A program made the translations under genes and the position numbers. The notes beneath the pieces were generated by a model, which was given only the letters and a program-made list of their open reading frames with translations, made no database searches and was not told where the DNA came from. Of a stretch of 64,000 nt of DNA, positions 12,004 to 24,499 are shown piece after piece. The stretch is from Hepsetus odoe (taxonomy: Eukaryota > Chordata > Actinopteri > Characiformes > Hepsetidae), in contig CM029392.1 in the NCBI GenBank assembly GCA_017165825.1, forward strand, positions 17,956,960 to 18,020,959. Direction: 5' to 3'. Within the stretch, counting starts at the first letter, position 1. The number at the start of each line of letters is the position of its first letter.

Positions 12004-13965
12004 ATACACGCCGCGACCACACACACGACCACACACACGACCACACACACAACCACACACACGACCACGCACACAACCACGCACACAACCACACCTGCGA
12101 CCAGCATCGACCACGACCACACACCCGACCACGACCACACCACGACCGCACACGATACGCACAACCACTTTTACAACCACGCGCACAACCACGCACACGA
12201 CCACGCACACGACCACACGACACACGACCACGCACACGACCACACACACGACCACACACACGACCACACACACAACCACACACACAACCACGCACAACCA
12301 CACACACAACCACGCGCCGACCACACGACCAACCACAACCACGCACACAACCCGCACTTTTACAACCGCACGACCACACACATGACCACACGACCACACA
12401 CCACCTTGCACACACCTCGCTTTGGCCACGCACACGACCACACACACAACCTCGCACACGACCCTGACCACGCTCACGATCACGATCACGACCACACACA
12501 CAACGCACACGCACACGACCACACACCACCACGCACACGACCACGCATACGACCACACACCACCATGAACACGACCATGAACACGACCACACACACCACC
12601 ACGCACACGACCACGCATACGACCACACACACCACCACACACACCACCACGCACACGACCACGCATACGACCACACACACCACCACGCACCACCGCACAC
12701 ACGACCCACGAACACGAACACGCGCGACCCGAACCGCTACGACCACACACGACACGCACGACCCACGCACCGACCACTTACCCGACCACACACCGACCGC
12801 ACCACGACCCCACACACAGCCTGCACAACCACGCACACAACCACACACACAGCATGCATCACGACCACACACCTGGCCACACACAACCACGCACACAACC
12901 ACACACAGCCACGCATCGACCACACTGCGACCACACACGACCACGCACACGACCACGCACACAACCACGCACAACCACGCACACGACCACACACACGACC
13001 ACGCACACGACCACACACACCACCTTGCACACCACCTCGCACACGACCACGCACACGACCACACACTACCTCGCATACGACCACGACCACGCACACGATC
13101 GCGATCACGACCACACACACAACGCACACGCACACGACCACACACCACCACGCACACGACCACGCATACGACCACACACACCACCATGAACACGACCATG
13201 AACACGACCACACACACCACCACGCACGACCAGCATCGACCACACACCACCGCGCACCACCACACAAGCGACCACGAACCGCAGCGGGCTGCGCACGACC
13301 ACGAACACCACACGACCACACACACGACCACGCACACGACCACACACACAACCACACACGACCACGCATACGACCACGCACACGACCACACACACAACCA
13401 CGCACACGACCACACACACGACCACACACACGACCACACACACGACCCGCACACGACCACGCACACGACCACGCACGACCACACACACGACCACACACAC
13501 GACCACACACACGACCACACACATGACCACACACACAACCACACACATGACATACACACACAACCATGCACACAACCACGCACACAACCACGCACGCGAC
13601 CACGCTGCGACCACGCCTGCGACCACACCGCGCGCACCACCTACTTGCGACCACGCGCACGACCACGACCACTGCTTTCACTTTACGGCCACGACCACGC
13701 ACACGATCGCGTCCGACCACACACAACGCACATACGCGACCACACCACCACGCACACGACCACGCATACGACCACACACACCACCATGAACACGACCATG
13801 AACACGACCACACACACCACCACACACACCACCACGCACACGACCACGCATACGACCACACACACCACCACGCACACCACCGCACACCACCACACCAGCG
13901 ACCACGAACCACGAACACGCACCACACGACCGCGAACACGCTGCGACACACACGACACTTCCTTT
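12004..13965 (+). repeat. CAC/ACGACC satellite array with ~600-bp higher-order repeat
   Basis: The basic units are CACACACGACCA and CGCACACGACCA. The block ACCATGAACACGACCATGAA recurs near 12563, 13184 and 13784 with matching flanks. The 60 bases at 13141-13200 are identical to those at 13741-13800, exactly 600 bp apart. The plus strand is open for 699 codons and minus frames for up to 404, all low-complexity; none is believed to be a gene. Confidence 0.95.
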
Positions 13966-14114
13966 AATACGAGAAGACTATAGATTCAAATGTGTTTTGT
14001 AGACACAAAGAAAAAATTAATTAGCTTTTTTGGGGAAATGACCTGGAAATCACCAATTACATCACGTACAACTGCAGTTCAGGAGCACTTTTTCAGACCC
14101 CAACACTTACACCA

Positions 14115-14432
14115 GGAGAGAGAGAGAGAGGCAGAGAGAGAGAAAGCAGAGAGAAACGAAGGGGGCAGAGCGGAGAGAGAGAGAGAGAGAGAGACAGAGA
14201 AGCGAGAGAGAGAGAGGGCAGAGAGGGCAGAGAAAGCGGAGAGAGAGAGAGAGGGCAGAAGACAGAGAGAAAGCGGAGAGAGAGAGAGAGAGAGAAGAGA
14301 GAGAAGAGAGAAGGGAGAGAGAGAGCGGGAGACAGAGAGAGAGGGAGAGGGAGAAGAGAGAGAGGGCAGAGACAGACAGAGAGAGAGAGAGAGAGAGAGG
14401 GGAGCAGAGAAACAGAGAGAGGCAGAGAAAGC

Positions 14433-14465
<33 letters not shown>

Positions 14466-14503
14466 AAGCGGAGAGAGAGAGAGAGAGAGAGGAACAGAGA
14501 GAA

Positions 14504-14542
<39 letters not shown>

Positions 14543-14552
14543 AGAGAGACAC

Positions 14553-14585
<33 letters not shown>

Positions 14586-14590
14586 GGAGA

Positions 14591-14622
<32 letters not shown>

Positions 14623-14633
14623 CAGAGAAATGG

Positions 14634-14664
<31 letters not shown>

Positions 14665-14705
14665 GGGAGAGAGAGAGAGAGGAGAGAGAGAGATACAGAG
14701 GAGGG
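14115..14705 (+). repeat. (GA)n purine tract, about 590 bp
   Basis: Nearly pure purine on the plus strand, interrupted by GCAGAG, GACAGAG, GCGGAG and GAAACG variants. The Arg/Glu-rich and Leu/Ser-rich frames across it are artefacts of the dinucleotide repeat. Confidence 0.95.
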
Positions 14706-14790
14706 ATGTGGAAGCATCATAAAAAACTTAAATCCACACACACACCTGCACAGCAGGAGGAAAAACAAGTCAGCAGGTTATTAGACCAAA

Positions 14791-15987
<1,197 letters not shown>

Positions 15988-15990
<3 letters not shown>

Positions 15991-16439
15991 AGCAGGTTGA
16001 GGGTGAGGGAAGCTGTAGATCAGCAGGTCACATTATCTGAATGTAAAGGGTTTTAACAGAGTGAGTGCAGAGCGATTTCAGCTGAACGACTCACACACTC
16101 ATCCTTCCACCTTCATGTTCACCCCATTCCCCATCGTTCACCATGTCCATCACCGCTTTACAGTTTGACCATCCGGGGGTTTTTGTCCACTCATGGACAA
16201 GGAGGACACCTTCCACCCTCTCAGGACAGAGAGAGCAGACTGATTAGTAATCACACACCTTACAATAATGGAACATCAGGACAAAGAGAACACGAGGAAA
16301 CACAGAGCACTCCTGTATGACCGGTGTGAAAATCACCCTCGAGACTGGATCACCTGCGCCATCTTTAGCAGCAACCGCTGCTTCCTATAACTGGAGTCTG
16401 GTCTTTAGTCTGGAGGACTTTTCACAACTTCATTTTGTT
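15988..16439. other. Unique spacer
   Basis: Nothing recognised between the CT tract and the 37-bp repeat. Confidence 0.35.
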
Positions 16440-16457
16440 GTTTTTGAGTCTTTTGGG

Positions 16458-16606
16458 AGTGAGAGTGTAAAGTAAAAAGTACAGGAATGTACTGCGAGTG
16501 TAAAGTAAAAGTACAGGAATGTACTGAGAGTGTAAAGTAAAAAGTACATGAATGTACTGAGAGTGTAAAGTAAAAGTACAGGAGTGCACAGAGAGAGAGA
16601 GTGTAG
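16458..16606 (+). repeat. Four-copy ~37-bp minisatellite
   Basis: The unit GAGAGTGTAAAGTAAAAAGT plus ACAGGAATGTACT is repeated four times with single-base changes and loss of one A in some copies. Confidence 0.85.
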
Positions 16607-16744
16607 AGTGAGACGTGTCTCCTCTGAAGGACGTCTGTCTGTGCTGAAAGTGAACTGTGCCCATTCAGTCTGAAACAGGTCTGGATGTTGGGAAGGTTAA
16701 AAAGTGATGAAGTGATGTTCTCCTGCACTTCCCTTCAGCAAAAG

Positions 16745-16950
16745 AAACTCCATCCATTTTCTGCCGCTTGTCCCAAGCGGGGTCGCGGGGGGTGCTGGAG
16801 TCCAACCCAGCGCGCACAGGGCGAAGGACGGGGGACACACCCTGGACAGGTCTCCAGCCCGTCGCAGGGAGGAGCGAGACGGGGACGGTACCTTGCTCAA
16901 GGGTACCTCAGGACCACCCAGGGAAGGGGTTCGAACCCCCGAAGCAAAAG
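16745..16950 (-). mobile_element. Composite of SINE family C tail and SINE family A head
   Basis: 16745-16870 is the reverse complement of a common fish SINE tail (TTTCTGCCGCTTGTCC, GGGTCGCGGGG, CACCCTGGACAGGTC). 16880-16945 is the family A head in reverse (ACGGTACCTTGCTCAAGGG, GGGGTTCGAACCCCCG). They may be one chimaeric element or two adjacent insertions. Confidence 0.65.
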
Positions 16951-17039
16951 AAACTGACGTTTAAAAACAGTACTGGGTGTTTATTCGTCTCTTTGTTCAT
17001 TTAGTCCCACCTGAAAGAGTTGAACGTGAAAATTTAAGA

Positions 17040-17700
17040 AGTGATTTCAGAAGCATTACTACTCAGTCGTCAGCAGTTATGGAGTTGCAGTCTGAGGCTC
17101 ACTTCTGCAGAGCACTGTTCAACACTGGGAGTAAATCAGCCTGATCGCTGCGTAATTGAACGGAGACTGAATCTTCACTGCGGGGGAGAAGGTTTCAGAC
17201 CTGCAGGAGCTCAAACCTCAATCATCCAACAGTCCGAGCAGGAAACTCCAGACTGACGTCCCGGAAACGCAGACCGTGGTGCTTCAGGTTCAGGTGGTAA
17301 ACCCAGTAAATAATCCGAAAACTAAAAGAATACCATTACTCTTGGATCGGTTCCCTGTCGGTCCATCTGAGCAGATTCTGCGCCGCCGCGTCTCGAGGAC
17401 GCTTTTACATTTTAAATATGTAAAAAAAACAGATTTTACTCTAGTTTTACACAAAATGGATATTTTGGGAAAATAAGCACATTTTTATTTGGTTTACACA
17501 GATTTATTACTTTGACTTTACACAATATGTACATTTTTCCTTTAATTTGATGAACTATGAATTCAGTTATACAGGATGTACATTTAATAATTTGGTTTCA
17601 CTTTTTTTTTTTTTTTTTACTTTACTTTTTCACAGCAGTAAGAGAAAGAGAAACCCGCGGCGTATGGCGAAGGTCAGGTACTGATAAAAAAGAGAGGATC
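17040..17700. other. Unique intronic sequence
   Basis: AT-rich with a poly-T run at about 17600-17619. No gene recognised. Confidence 0.35.
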
Positions 17701-17703
17701 CGA

Positions 17704-18152
17704 ACGGGGCGGCAGGGTGGTGCAGCGGGTGTCTCCTCACAGTGAGAAGGTCCTGGGTTTGGTTCCCAGGCACGTCTGCAGGTCAGGTGGACAGGAGACG
17801 ATAAACTGTCCCCCTAGGTGTGTGTGTGGTATGGGATGGTGGTGGTCTAGTGGTGGAACTTGCCTGTGGACATCTGGATCCAGAGGTCCCAGGTTCGAAT
17901 CCCCCCTCCAGCACTACCACCACTGGGTCCCTGAGACCCTGAACCCTGAGTGTCTCCAGGGGGGACTGTCCCTGTAATCAGGACATGGAGACACTCTGGA
18001 GAAGAGCATCTGATAAAATGCCGTAAATGTGTGTGTCTGCACTGTGGTGGACTGGTAACCTGTCCAGTGTGTCCCCGCCTTTCGCCCTGTGAGAGCGACC
18101 CTAATCAGGACAAGTGGCTCAGAAAATGAGTAAGTGTTGGTGGAAATGACAG
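17704..18152 (+). mobile_element. SINE family C interrupted by a SINE family B insertion
   Basis: The family C head is at 17704-17835 (GGGCGGCAGGGTGGTGCAGC, B-box-like GGTTTGGTTCCCAG). Family B fills about 17838-18030 (GTGGTCTAGTGGTGG, GGTTCGAATCCCCCC, end GATAAAATGCCGTAAATGT). The family C tail resumes at about 18036 (GTGGACTGGTAACCTGTCCA to CAGAAAATGAGTAAGTG). The nesting shows that B was active after C. Confidence 0.75.
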
Positions 18153-18780
18153 ACTACACGACTCAGATCGGCACATCTGCTCTTCTCAGGGCTTATTATA
18201 AAAACAGCTTCTGCTCTTGTCCCGCAGTTTTGTTTTTTGTCTTTTGTCCCTCAGAGTGTTCTAGAACGAACGGTGTGAAGATCCAAAACACTTATTTTCA
18301 TTAATAATGAAGAGCATCAGGAGACGACTGAAGGGAACGAAACAGAACCGCTTCTGGGAGGAAAGACCTGGTTCTGAATTTCTGAGACCCGTGTGTGAAA
18401 CGAAGGACAATTAAGGCCACTTGAAGACCCTGAGAGGATGACGGCTCTTCAGCCTTCCTCATCACTCACCTGCCCGGTCCGAGAGACGGATGAGGGGAAG
18501 AGCGTCTCTCAGCTGCCAGTCCCAGTGGACAAATGATCTGAGAGAACTTCAGCTGCTCCTGCAGGAGACCTTCGTTAAAAATGCAATGAGCACACAGAGA
18601 GCTTTCATTATTCCATCTCTCAGGTTTTACCGAAAGAAAAGCTCCACAGTTCTTCAGTGTCAGTGAAGGAAGCAGTGGGAGTTTCCCTTTAGAACCTTTG
18701 GCAGTTCTAGGTCAAACACAGACATGTAAAGCTTGTAGAAAGTTGTGCTCTGTATTTAAACAGACGTTAACAAAAAATAG
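18153..18780. other. Unique intronic sequence
   Basis: No recognisable gene or repeat unit. Confidence 0.35.
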
Positions 18781-19458
18781 AGCTTCAGTTTTACAGTCAT
18801 ATATAGAACTTACTCTTCAAAATACAGGCCTACAGTCGGTGACTTACCTAGAACCAACTCTTCACACTATGAGTCTACAGTCAGTCATCTATCTAGAACT
18901 GACTCTTCATACTATGCACTTACAGTCTAAGATATGCCTAGAACCGTCTGAAACCTGCTGACACTGAGGCTCTATTGTCAGTGAAGTATCTGGAACTGAC
19001 TCCTCACACTACGGTTCTACTGTCAATGATCTATCTAGAACTGACTACCGACATCACTGGTCTAAAATCAGCGCCATATCTAGAAGCTGGATTAAGCCTG
19101 CTTTTGTTGTGGCTTTACAGTCAGTGCTGTACCTAGAACTAATTGAAATCTGATTAAACTGGGGTTCTGCAGTCGGTGAGCTTTACAGGACTGATTCTAT
19201 GCTGCTCAAACTAAGAACCTAAAGTCTGCACTTAAGATGTCTGTAGAGCCATATCTAGAGCCGACAAGGCCTGCTAAAGTGCTGCAGCAGGTGGCATATC
19301 TAGAACTGAGGGGTGTATCTAGAACTGAAGTGTGCTTATTCCACAGTTCTTCAGTCAGACTACACAGACTGAAACACTGCGTCTTTACCGCCGGTGACGT
19401 ATCTAGAACGGAGCTTGCTGGATGGCTCCACAGTTCTACAGCACATCTAAAACCAGCT
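18781..19458 (+). repeat. Strongly decayed 45-bp tandem repeat
   Basis: The motif CTAGAACTGACTC recurs at 18848, 18893, 18938, 18990 (CTGGAAC), 19035, 19080 and 19133. Spacing is 45 bp or 52-53 bp, with a following ACAGTCAGTG-like block. Divergence is high, so this is an old minisatellite. Confidence 0.75.
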
Positions 19459-20090
19459 TGTTAAAGAGACGCTTCGGCTTTTAGGCCTTTAATTAAAATC
19501 AGCCCCAATAACAGAGATATTGCATCATTTGCAGCGCAGAGACAGAAGTGCGTGATTTATGAGCCGAGGCTCTTTGTTCTCCACCGTTCTAGTGAATTTG
19601 CATACAGACGCTGCTGGTACTGACGTATAGAACAATAAGACCCTTCAACGAAGCACAACTGCAGTCTGTTTGGAAAACAATAGGTGGTCACATTATCCTC
19701 GTCTCGCCGAACGGAACAGCGATCAGGAGTATCACAGCACTGCTGCGGCGAGAAGACTGACGCTCAGGCTCGGAAATCCTGCCTGCTCTCTTTGTCTCAC
19801 GACAAAGGGACCAAACAGCGGCGGAACATCTCCAGCATCATTCGGTCCGCAGTAATTGCTGGTTACAGTGGAGCCGAATCCAGACGGGAACAAACACCAC
19901 CACTGAATTTAGAACTTCCAGCAGAGTTTCTTGGACTGGAAGCTTTGAAGCGAAAGCCTGTGCTGCAGTCTGAGCTGAAATGTGTCCCCATCCTACACGT
20001 CCCTGCTTTTTCGGTTTCATCGCTCGTAGGCCCGTAGCTGTGGGATCCTTCACCCTGACACACCTGCCTGTGGACGGAACCGTCTTTGGG
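19459..20090. other. Unique intronic sequence
   Basis: The two overlapping plus-strand frames at 19670-20037 have no recognisable motif. Confidence 0.35.
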
Positions 20091-20092
20091 CC

Positions 20093-20182
20093 AAAGTGAT
20101 CCCTCGATCAAGGTACTGTCCCCATCACTGCTTCCTGGGTGCTGCCCCCTGCAGGGTGGTGTGTGCGTTAAACACACAGAAC
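20093..20182 (+). mobile_element. SINE family A fragment
   Basis: Has CTCGATCAAGGTACTGTCCC, CCATCACTGCTTCC and a body segment ending near GTGTGTGCGTTAAACAC. Confidence 0.6.
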
Positions 20183-20204
20183 GTATTCTGTCGTATTGTT
20201 GTTT

Positions 20205-20400
20205 ATTTAAAGGGAAAGTCACTTGAGCCCAAATGTACTTATCCAGCCTCTCTTTGTCCCTAAAGACAATTTACGTTTCAGTCTTTCAGACCGCCTTATG
20301 CAAATGAGCGCTGATTGTCTTCGCATCGTTAAAAACAGCAGCACAACCTGAAACACTCCTTATAACCTCAGTGGGGATGGAGCTAAACAGCTGAATATGA
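20205..20400 (+). repeat. Dispersed repeat family D, copy 2
   Basis: Collinear with 3990-4150: CTCTCTTTGTCCCTAAAGAC, CTTATGCAAATGAGCGCTGA, GAAACACTCCTTATAAC and GGATGGAGCTAAA. Confidence 0.5.
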
Positions 20401-20435
20401 ACAAATATGTAAATGCGTTGATTCTGAAATATTAT

Positions 20436-20578
20436 TGATTGTGGGTTCAAACCCCTCACCAGTAGGCTGCCCTGAGGTACCCCTGAGTAAGGTACCGTCC
20501 CCGTCACTGCTCCCCGGGCACGGTGTTTGCATGGGTTAAATGCAGAGGACCAATTTCGTTGTGGTTCTACACCCGCAG
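20436..20578 (+). mobile_element. SINE family A, middle part
   Basis: Starts inside the B-box (TGGGTTCAAACCCC). It runs through CAGTAGGCTGCCCTGAGGTA, GTAAGGTACCGTCCCCGTC and AATTTCGTTGTGGTTC. Confidence 0.7.
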
Positions 20579-20942
20579 TGTAAGAAGGAGCTACCGCAGG
20601 TCATTCTTACCTGCAGCCGTCAGACTCCACAACTCAACATAACGTTATTTAATATTACTCATTTATTACTATTATTATTACACTTATGTACTTATGATCT
20701 ATTTATTATTTACTATTATTATTTACTCACTGTGTATTTGGTTATCTTTCCTGTCTTTATGCTCTTTATTTCTGTGGTAACTGCCCTGTAAATCTGTGTA
20801 TGTGTATAAAGCTCTGTATGTGGATGTCTTTCCTTGTTTTTTAATATGTTTTATATTCTTTCTTTCTTTCTTGGTCTTTCTTGTTAAAGAGCCCTGTAAC
20901 ACCCAGATTTCTCATCCGTGGGATAATAAATGATTATTCTAT

Positions 20943-21152
20943 TCACTGTGTGCTGTGCTCTCGCAATGACGGGAGCAGTCACTTTCACTTTCACTTCACT
21001 TAAAGGAGTATCGTCCCACATTTCTGCGATGGACTGGCCAGCTGTCCAGGGCGTTTCCTCGCCTTTTGCTCTCTGAGAGCTGGGATAGGCTCCAGCACCC
21101 CCCATCAACCCTAATTAGGACAAGCAGCTAAGAAAATGAGTGAGTGAGGTGT
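20943..21152 (+). mobile_element. SINE family A tail followed by SINE family C tail
   Basis: 20943-21001 is a family A tail (GTGTGCTGTGCTCTCGCAA, then repeated TTTCACTT). 21018-21150 is a family C tail (GATGGACTGGCCAGCTGTCC, GATAGGCTCCAGCACCCCCC, AAGAAAATGAGTGAGTG). Confidence 0.65.
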
Positions 21153-21760
21153 CCCACATTTTCTCACATTTTCTACTTTCCTCCTGAGCAGCACTTACAA
21201 CATTTTGCAGGTTTATGAACCAAATATAATCATAATAACATTAACATTTCATTTTGAACTCTGCTCTGATTGGCTGTCCTGTAATTGTACCCTGTTGGGA
21301 ATTAAATGTAGTCACTGTGACAGTTTAACACTGTTTCGATTTCATCTTATTTTGAGAAAGTACAATCCAGTTTTCAATCACATGATGGCTTCAAAGAAAA
21401 TTACATTCTGAATGAATAATATTCTTTTTGACAAAATGTCTGTTCAATTATAAACTCAGTCGTATCAACAATCACTTTCTGAAAAATACTTTAAAACTCG
21501 TACTGCTGGATATTCCGCCTGTCTGGGGAAAGATATGCTGTGAATTTAGTCAACTGGATCTCTAATGCATGTTCTTACAGCTTTTATTGTCACATGACAA
21601 TAAGACACATGTTTGAATTAAAAAGCAAGAACAGTAAAGACAAACATCCTGATGTGTGAACCGTCCAGAAAAAGCTACAAAATAACCTTCTGTCTGAAGT
21701 GGCATCAGGCTTCAGTCTAGAGAGTCTAAATGTTCTGCCTGAATAATCCCTCTTTATATG
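21153..21760. other. Unique AT-rich intronic sequence
   Basis: Nothing recognised. Confidence 0.35.
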
Positions 21761-21762
21761 GG

Positions 21763-21980
21763 TAGGGCGGTCCTCCCTCTCCCCCATCACTCAGTAGAAC
21801 TGTCCTCTCTCTCTCTGGGTGTGGGCGGTCCTCCCTCTCCCCCATCACTCAGTAGAACTGTCCTCTCTCTCTCTGGGTGTGTAGGGTGGTCCTCCCTCTC
21901 CCCCATCACTCAGTAGAACTGTCCTCTCTCTCTCTGGGTGTGTAGCGTGGTCCTCCCTCTCCCCCATCACTCAGTACTCT
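21763..21980 (+). repeat. Four-copy 58-61 bp tandem repeat
   Basis: The unit carries GGTCCTCCCTCTCCCCCATC, ACTCAGTAGAACTGTCC and (TC)n GGGTGTG. TCCTCCCTCT recurs at 21771, 21829, 21890 and 21951. A single related copy lies at 59671-59740. Confidence 0.9.
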
Positions 21981-22169
21981 GTTCTTTAGTTTGAGTCCCA
22001 TATTGAGTTCTATACTGAGTTCTTGTCTAGACCACTGTTGGGTTTGGGGAGGAAATCATTTCTCCCTGATTATGGATGACCGTGTGTTTGGATCCCCGGC
22101 CCGAACCCATCCAGGTCAGTGTGAAGCCGGTGAGGATGGCGGTGATGTTCCTCTCACCCTCAATCCAAC

Positions 22170-22440
22170 AGGAGAGATCTTTGCGCTGCTAATTACATGC
22201 GTCACCCCGGCTGTGATGAAAGAGCCGAGCTCTCGTTAGTCGACAGCAGAGCTTCCAGCTTCCCCTCGCCGACCCCGAGGAGAAGGGCTTTAATTAAATC
22301 CAGAGGAAGGGACCGGCGAGCGGCCGCAGAGCTCCAATTACTAAAGCAGGCCACAAAAAAACTTCCCTCCACAAGAGCAAACAGAGAGAGTGTATTGATT
22401 AAGGTCGCAGAGTGATGGAACGCATGTTCTCTCTCCTTCC
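22170..22440. other. Possible conserved non-coding element
   Basis: Unique, with homeodomain-type cores (CTAATTACATGC, GCTTTAATTAAATCC, CTCCAATTACTAAAG) set in GC-rich flanks and no coding frame. Conservation is a guess that needs alignment. Confidence 0.2.
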
Positions 22441-22752
22441 TCACTGTAATGGAAATGTGAAGGGGCTGTCAGGCTAACTGTGGAACAAATTACAGCTGGA
22501 GAACCGGAACCATGAAGCCCATCCCCCTTCCATCACCTGCTTCATCTCCTCACAGCTCACCTGTCCAGGCTCCGCATTCTTTCACAAACCTGGAGGGGAA
22601 CCGTAGGTGGACGGTGTCCCTTTGATACAGAAACAGCTTCTCCTGGCGAGACACAGTGAGGACCTGACTGCATTCAGCCACGGTGCATTAGTGAGAGCTG
22701 AAGATGGACAGTAAGTCCTGGATCACAGAGACAAACATCTTTATGACTGGAG

Positions 22753-22985
22753 GGGGGAGTGAAAGTGAAAGTGACTACCCTCATCATTGTGAAACGAAGC
22801 GCAGCACAACACAACGAAATTCAGCCTCTGCGTTTCACCCACACGTGCAGCAGGGAGCAGCTACTGAAAGAGCCCAGGGAGCAGTGACGGGGACGGTACC
22901 TTGCTCAAGGGTACCTCAGGGCAACCTACTGGTGAGGGAATCAAACCCACAATCTTCCGATCCAGGGCGACTCCCTCCCCAGAAG
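22753..22985 (-). mobile_element. SINE family A, nearly complete
   Basis: In reverse it begins with the GTGAAAGTGAAAGTGAC tail. It runs through AACACAACGAAATTCAGCC and ACGGTACCTTGCTCAAGGG to the head near CGACTCCCTCCCC. Confidence 0.8.
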
Positions 22986-23127
22986 GACAGAACCTGACTT
23001 TTCCAAAACAAAATGAAGGCTCTCTGGATACGAGCTGTACGGTAATTGGATCAAATGTTTGTGACATATAAACAGTGCCTTTCAAAAGTGTTCAACCCCC
23101 CGTTCAAATCACAAATCACTCATGAAT

Positions 23128-23470
23128 GATAATCATCCATCCGTTCTCTGAGCTGCTTATCCTAAACAGGGTGGCTGGAGTGATGGAGTCTATACCAGCA
23201 CTGACAGGGAGAAACTAAAAGGTCACCTGTCCATCACAGAGTACGTGCACACACACCCACACACACACACACACGCCTGGGGGTCAGTTTATCATTTCCA
23301 GTATTATTGATGTTGTTGTTTGGACTGTGGAGGAAACCGGAGCTCCTACGTAGACATGGGGAGAACATGTCCACTCCACACAGGAAGAACCCAGACTGGG
23401 AATGGAAGCCACCACCTTCTCCCTAGGAGGAGACACAACTGAACACTTTGCCTCCTGGATAACAATTATC
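23128..23470 (-). mobile_element. SINE family C-like element with internal CA tract
   Basis: In reverse it contains CCATCCGTTCTCTGAGCTGC, a (CA)n tract at 23248-23273, GGACTGTGGAGGAAACCGGA and ATGGGGAGAACATG. These are hallmark blocks of an abundant fish SINE body. Confidence 0.6.
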
Positions 23471-23699
23471 ACTTCAATATATTAAAGACATCTATCGATG
23501 GTGGTTGCTAGGCGATGGGATTTCAGCAGTGGACCAGGAGGTTCAGGGAGATTCCAGTGAGTCACTGGGAGCTCATTGACACACAAGGGGCACAAAAGAA
23601 GAGAAACTTCAGAAAAAGGAACTCTGGTGAAAGTAGAAGTACTGATTCAATTTAACTCTGTACAAGTGATACTTTTTAATTTAATAAAGGTATAAAAAT

Positions 23700-23960
23700 C
23701 AGAGCTGCAGTGGTGGCCTAGAGTTTAGGGACCAGTACCCAGGATCGGAAGGTCAAGGGTTCAAATCCCAGACCAGTAGTTTGCCCTGAGGTACCCCTGA
23801 GAAAGATACTGTCCCCATCGCTGCTTCCCAGGTGCTGGATGTCTGCCCCCTACTGGACGGTGTGTGTGTGTGTGTGTGTTAAATACAGAGGATGTGTTTG
23901 GTGGTGGTTCACGGTGTGCTGTGTCTCCTCAGTGACAAATAGTCACTTTCACTTCACACG
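23700..23960 (+). mobile_element. SINE family A, nearly complete
   Basis: The head has CAGTGGTGGCCTAGAGTTTA and the B-box GGGTTCAAATCCC. The body has CCTGAGGTACCCCTGAGAAA, a short (GT)n tract, and the tail ends TAGTCACTTTCACTTCAC. Confidence 0.8.
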
Positions 23961-24119
23961 TCAAATTAACACTTTATCCAAAGTAGTTTTTTACTCCAGA
24001 CTGGAATGTGTGGACTTTGCAATGTTAGCAACAAGCTAATCTGGCTAAACAGTAGCTGTGAATGTACATGAGAAGCTTTTAACATGTTTATATTTACAGC
24101 TCCATTGTGTCCTACACCA

Positions 24120-24215
24120 CATCCACACCCTGATCCACCTTAACGCAGAGCCGCTCCACCTTAACAGAGAGCTGCTCCACCTTAATGTAGATCTGCTCCA
24201 CCTTCATGAAGATCT
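24120..24215 (+). repeat. Short tandem repeat built on CTCCACCTTAA
   Basis: CCACCTTAA-type motifs recur four times about 24-27 bp apart (GCTCCACCTTAACAGAGA and variants). The core matches the arm of the palindromic MITEs at 35721 and 46105. Confidence 0.7.
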
Positions 24216-24431
24216 GGAGGAGGGTTGATTTTTTGGGCGGAGCATGTATAGATCAATTAATGACAACCACACCCCCAAATTGCCACCCCAGACCCCTCCT
24301 TCACTCCCCTGCAAGAGTGAGTGTCTTCTGCTCTGAACAGCCTGCAGGGAACGAGGGAAACGAAGGCGAGAGGTGACGAAGTAGACGACCCTGTGCCTCA
24401 GCTCGGCTGCAGAAGATGAAACGTATGTGCG

Positions 24432-24444
24432 GGTGCACACACAC

Positions 24445-24481
<37 letters not shown>

Positions 24482-24485
24482 TGCG
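24432..24485 (+). repeat. (CA)n microsatellite
   Basis: CA run with two CACG variants. Confidence 0.9.
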
Positions 24486-24499
24486 CTCCCGCTGCTCAT

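Noticed and set aside
11884..13983. 699-codon plus-strand open frame and minus frames of 384 and 404 codons
   Set aside because: All are read through the CAC/ACGACC satellite, which lacks stop codons in several frames at once. Composition is limited to a few residues and there is no domain.
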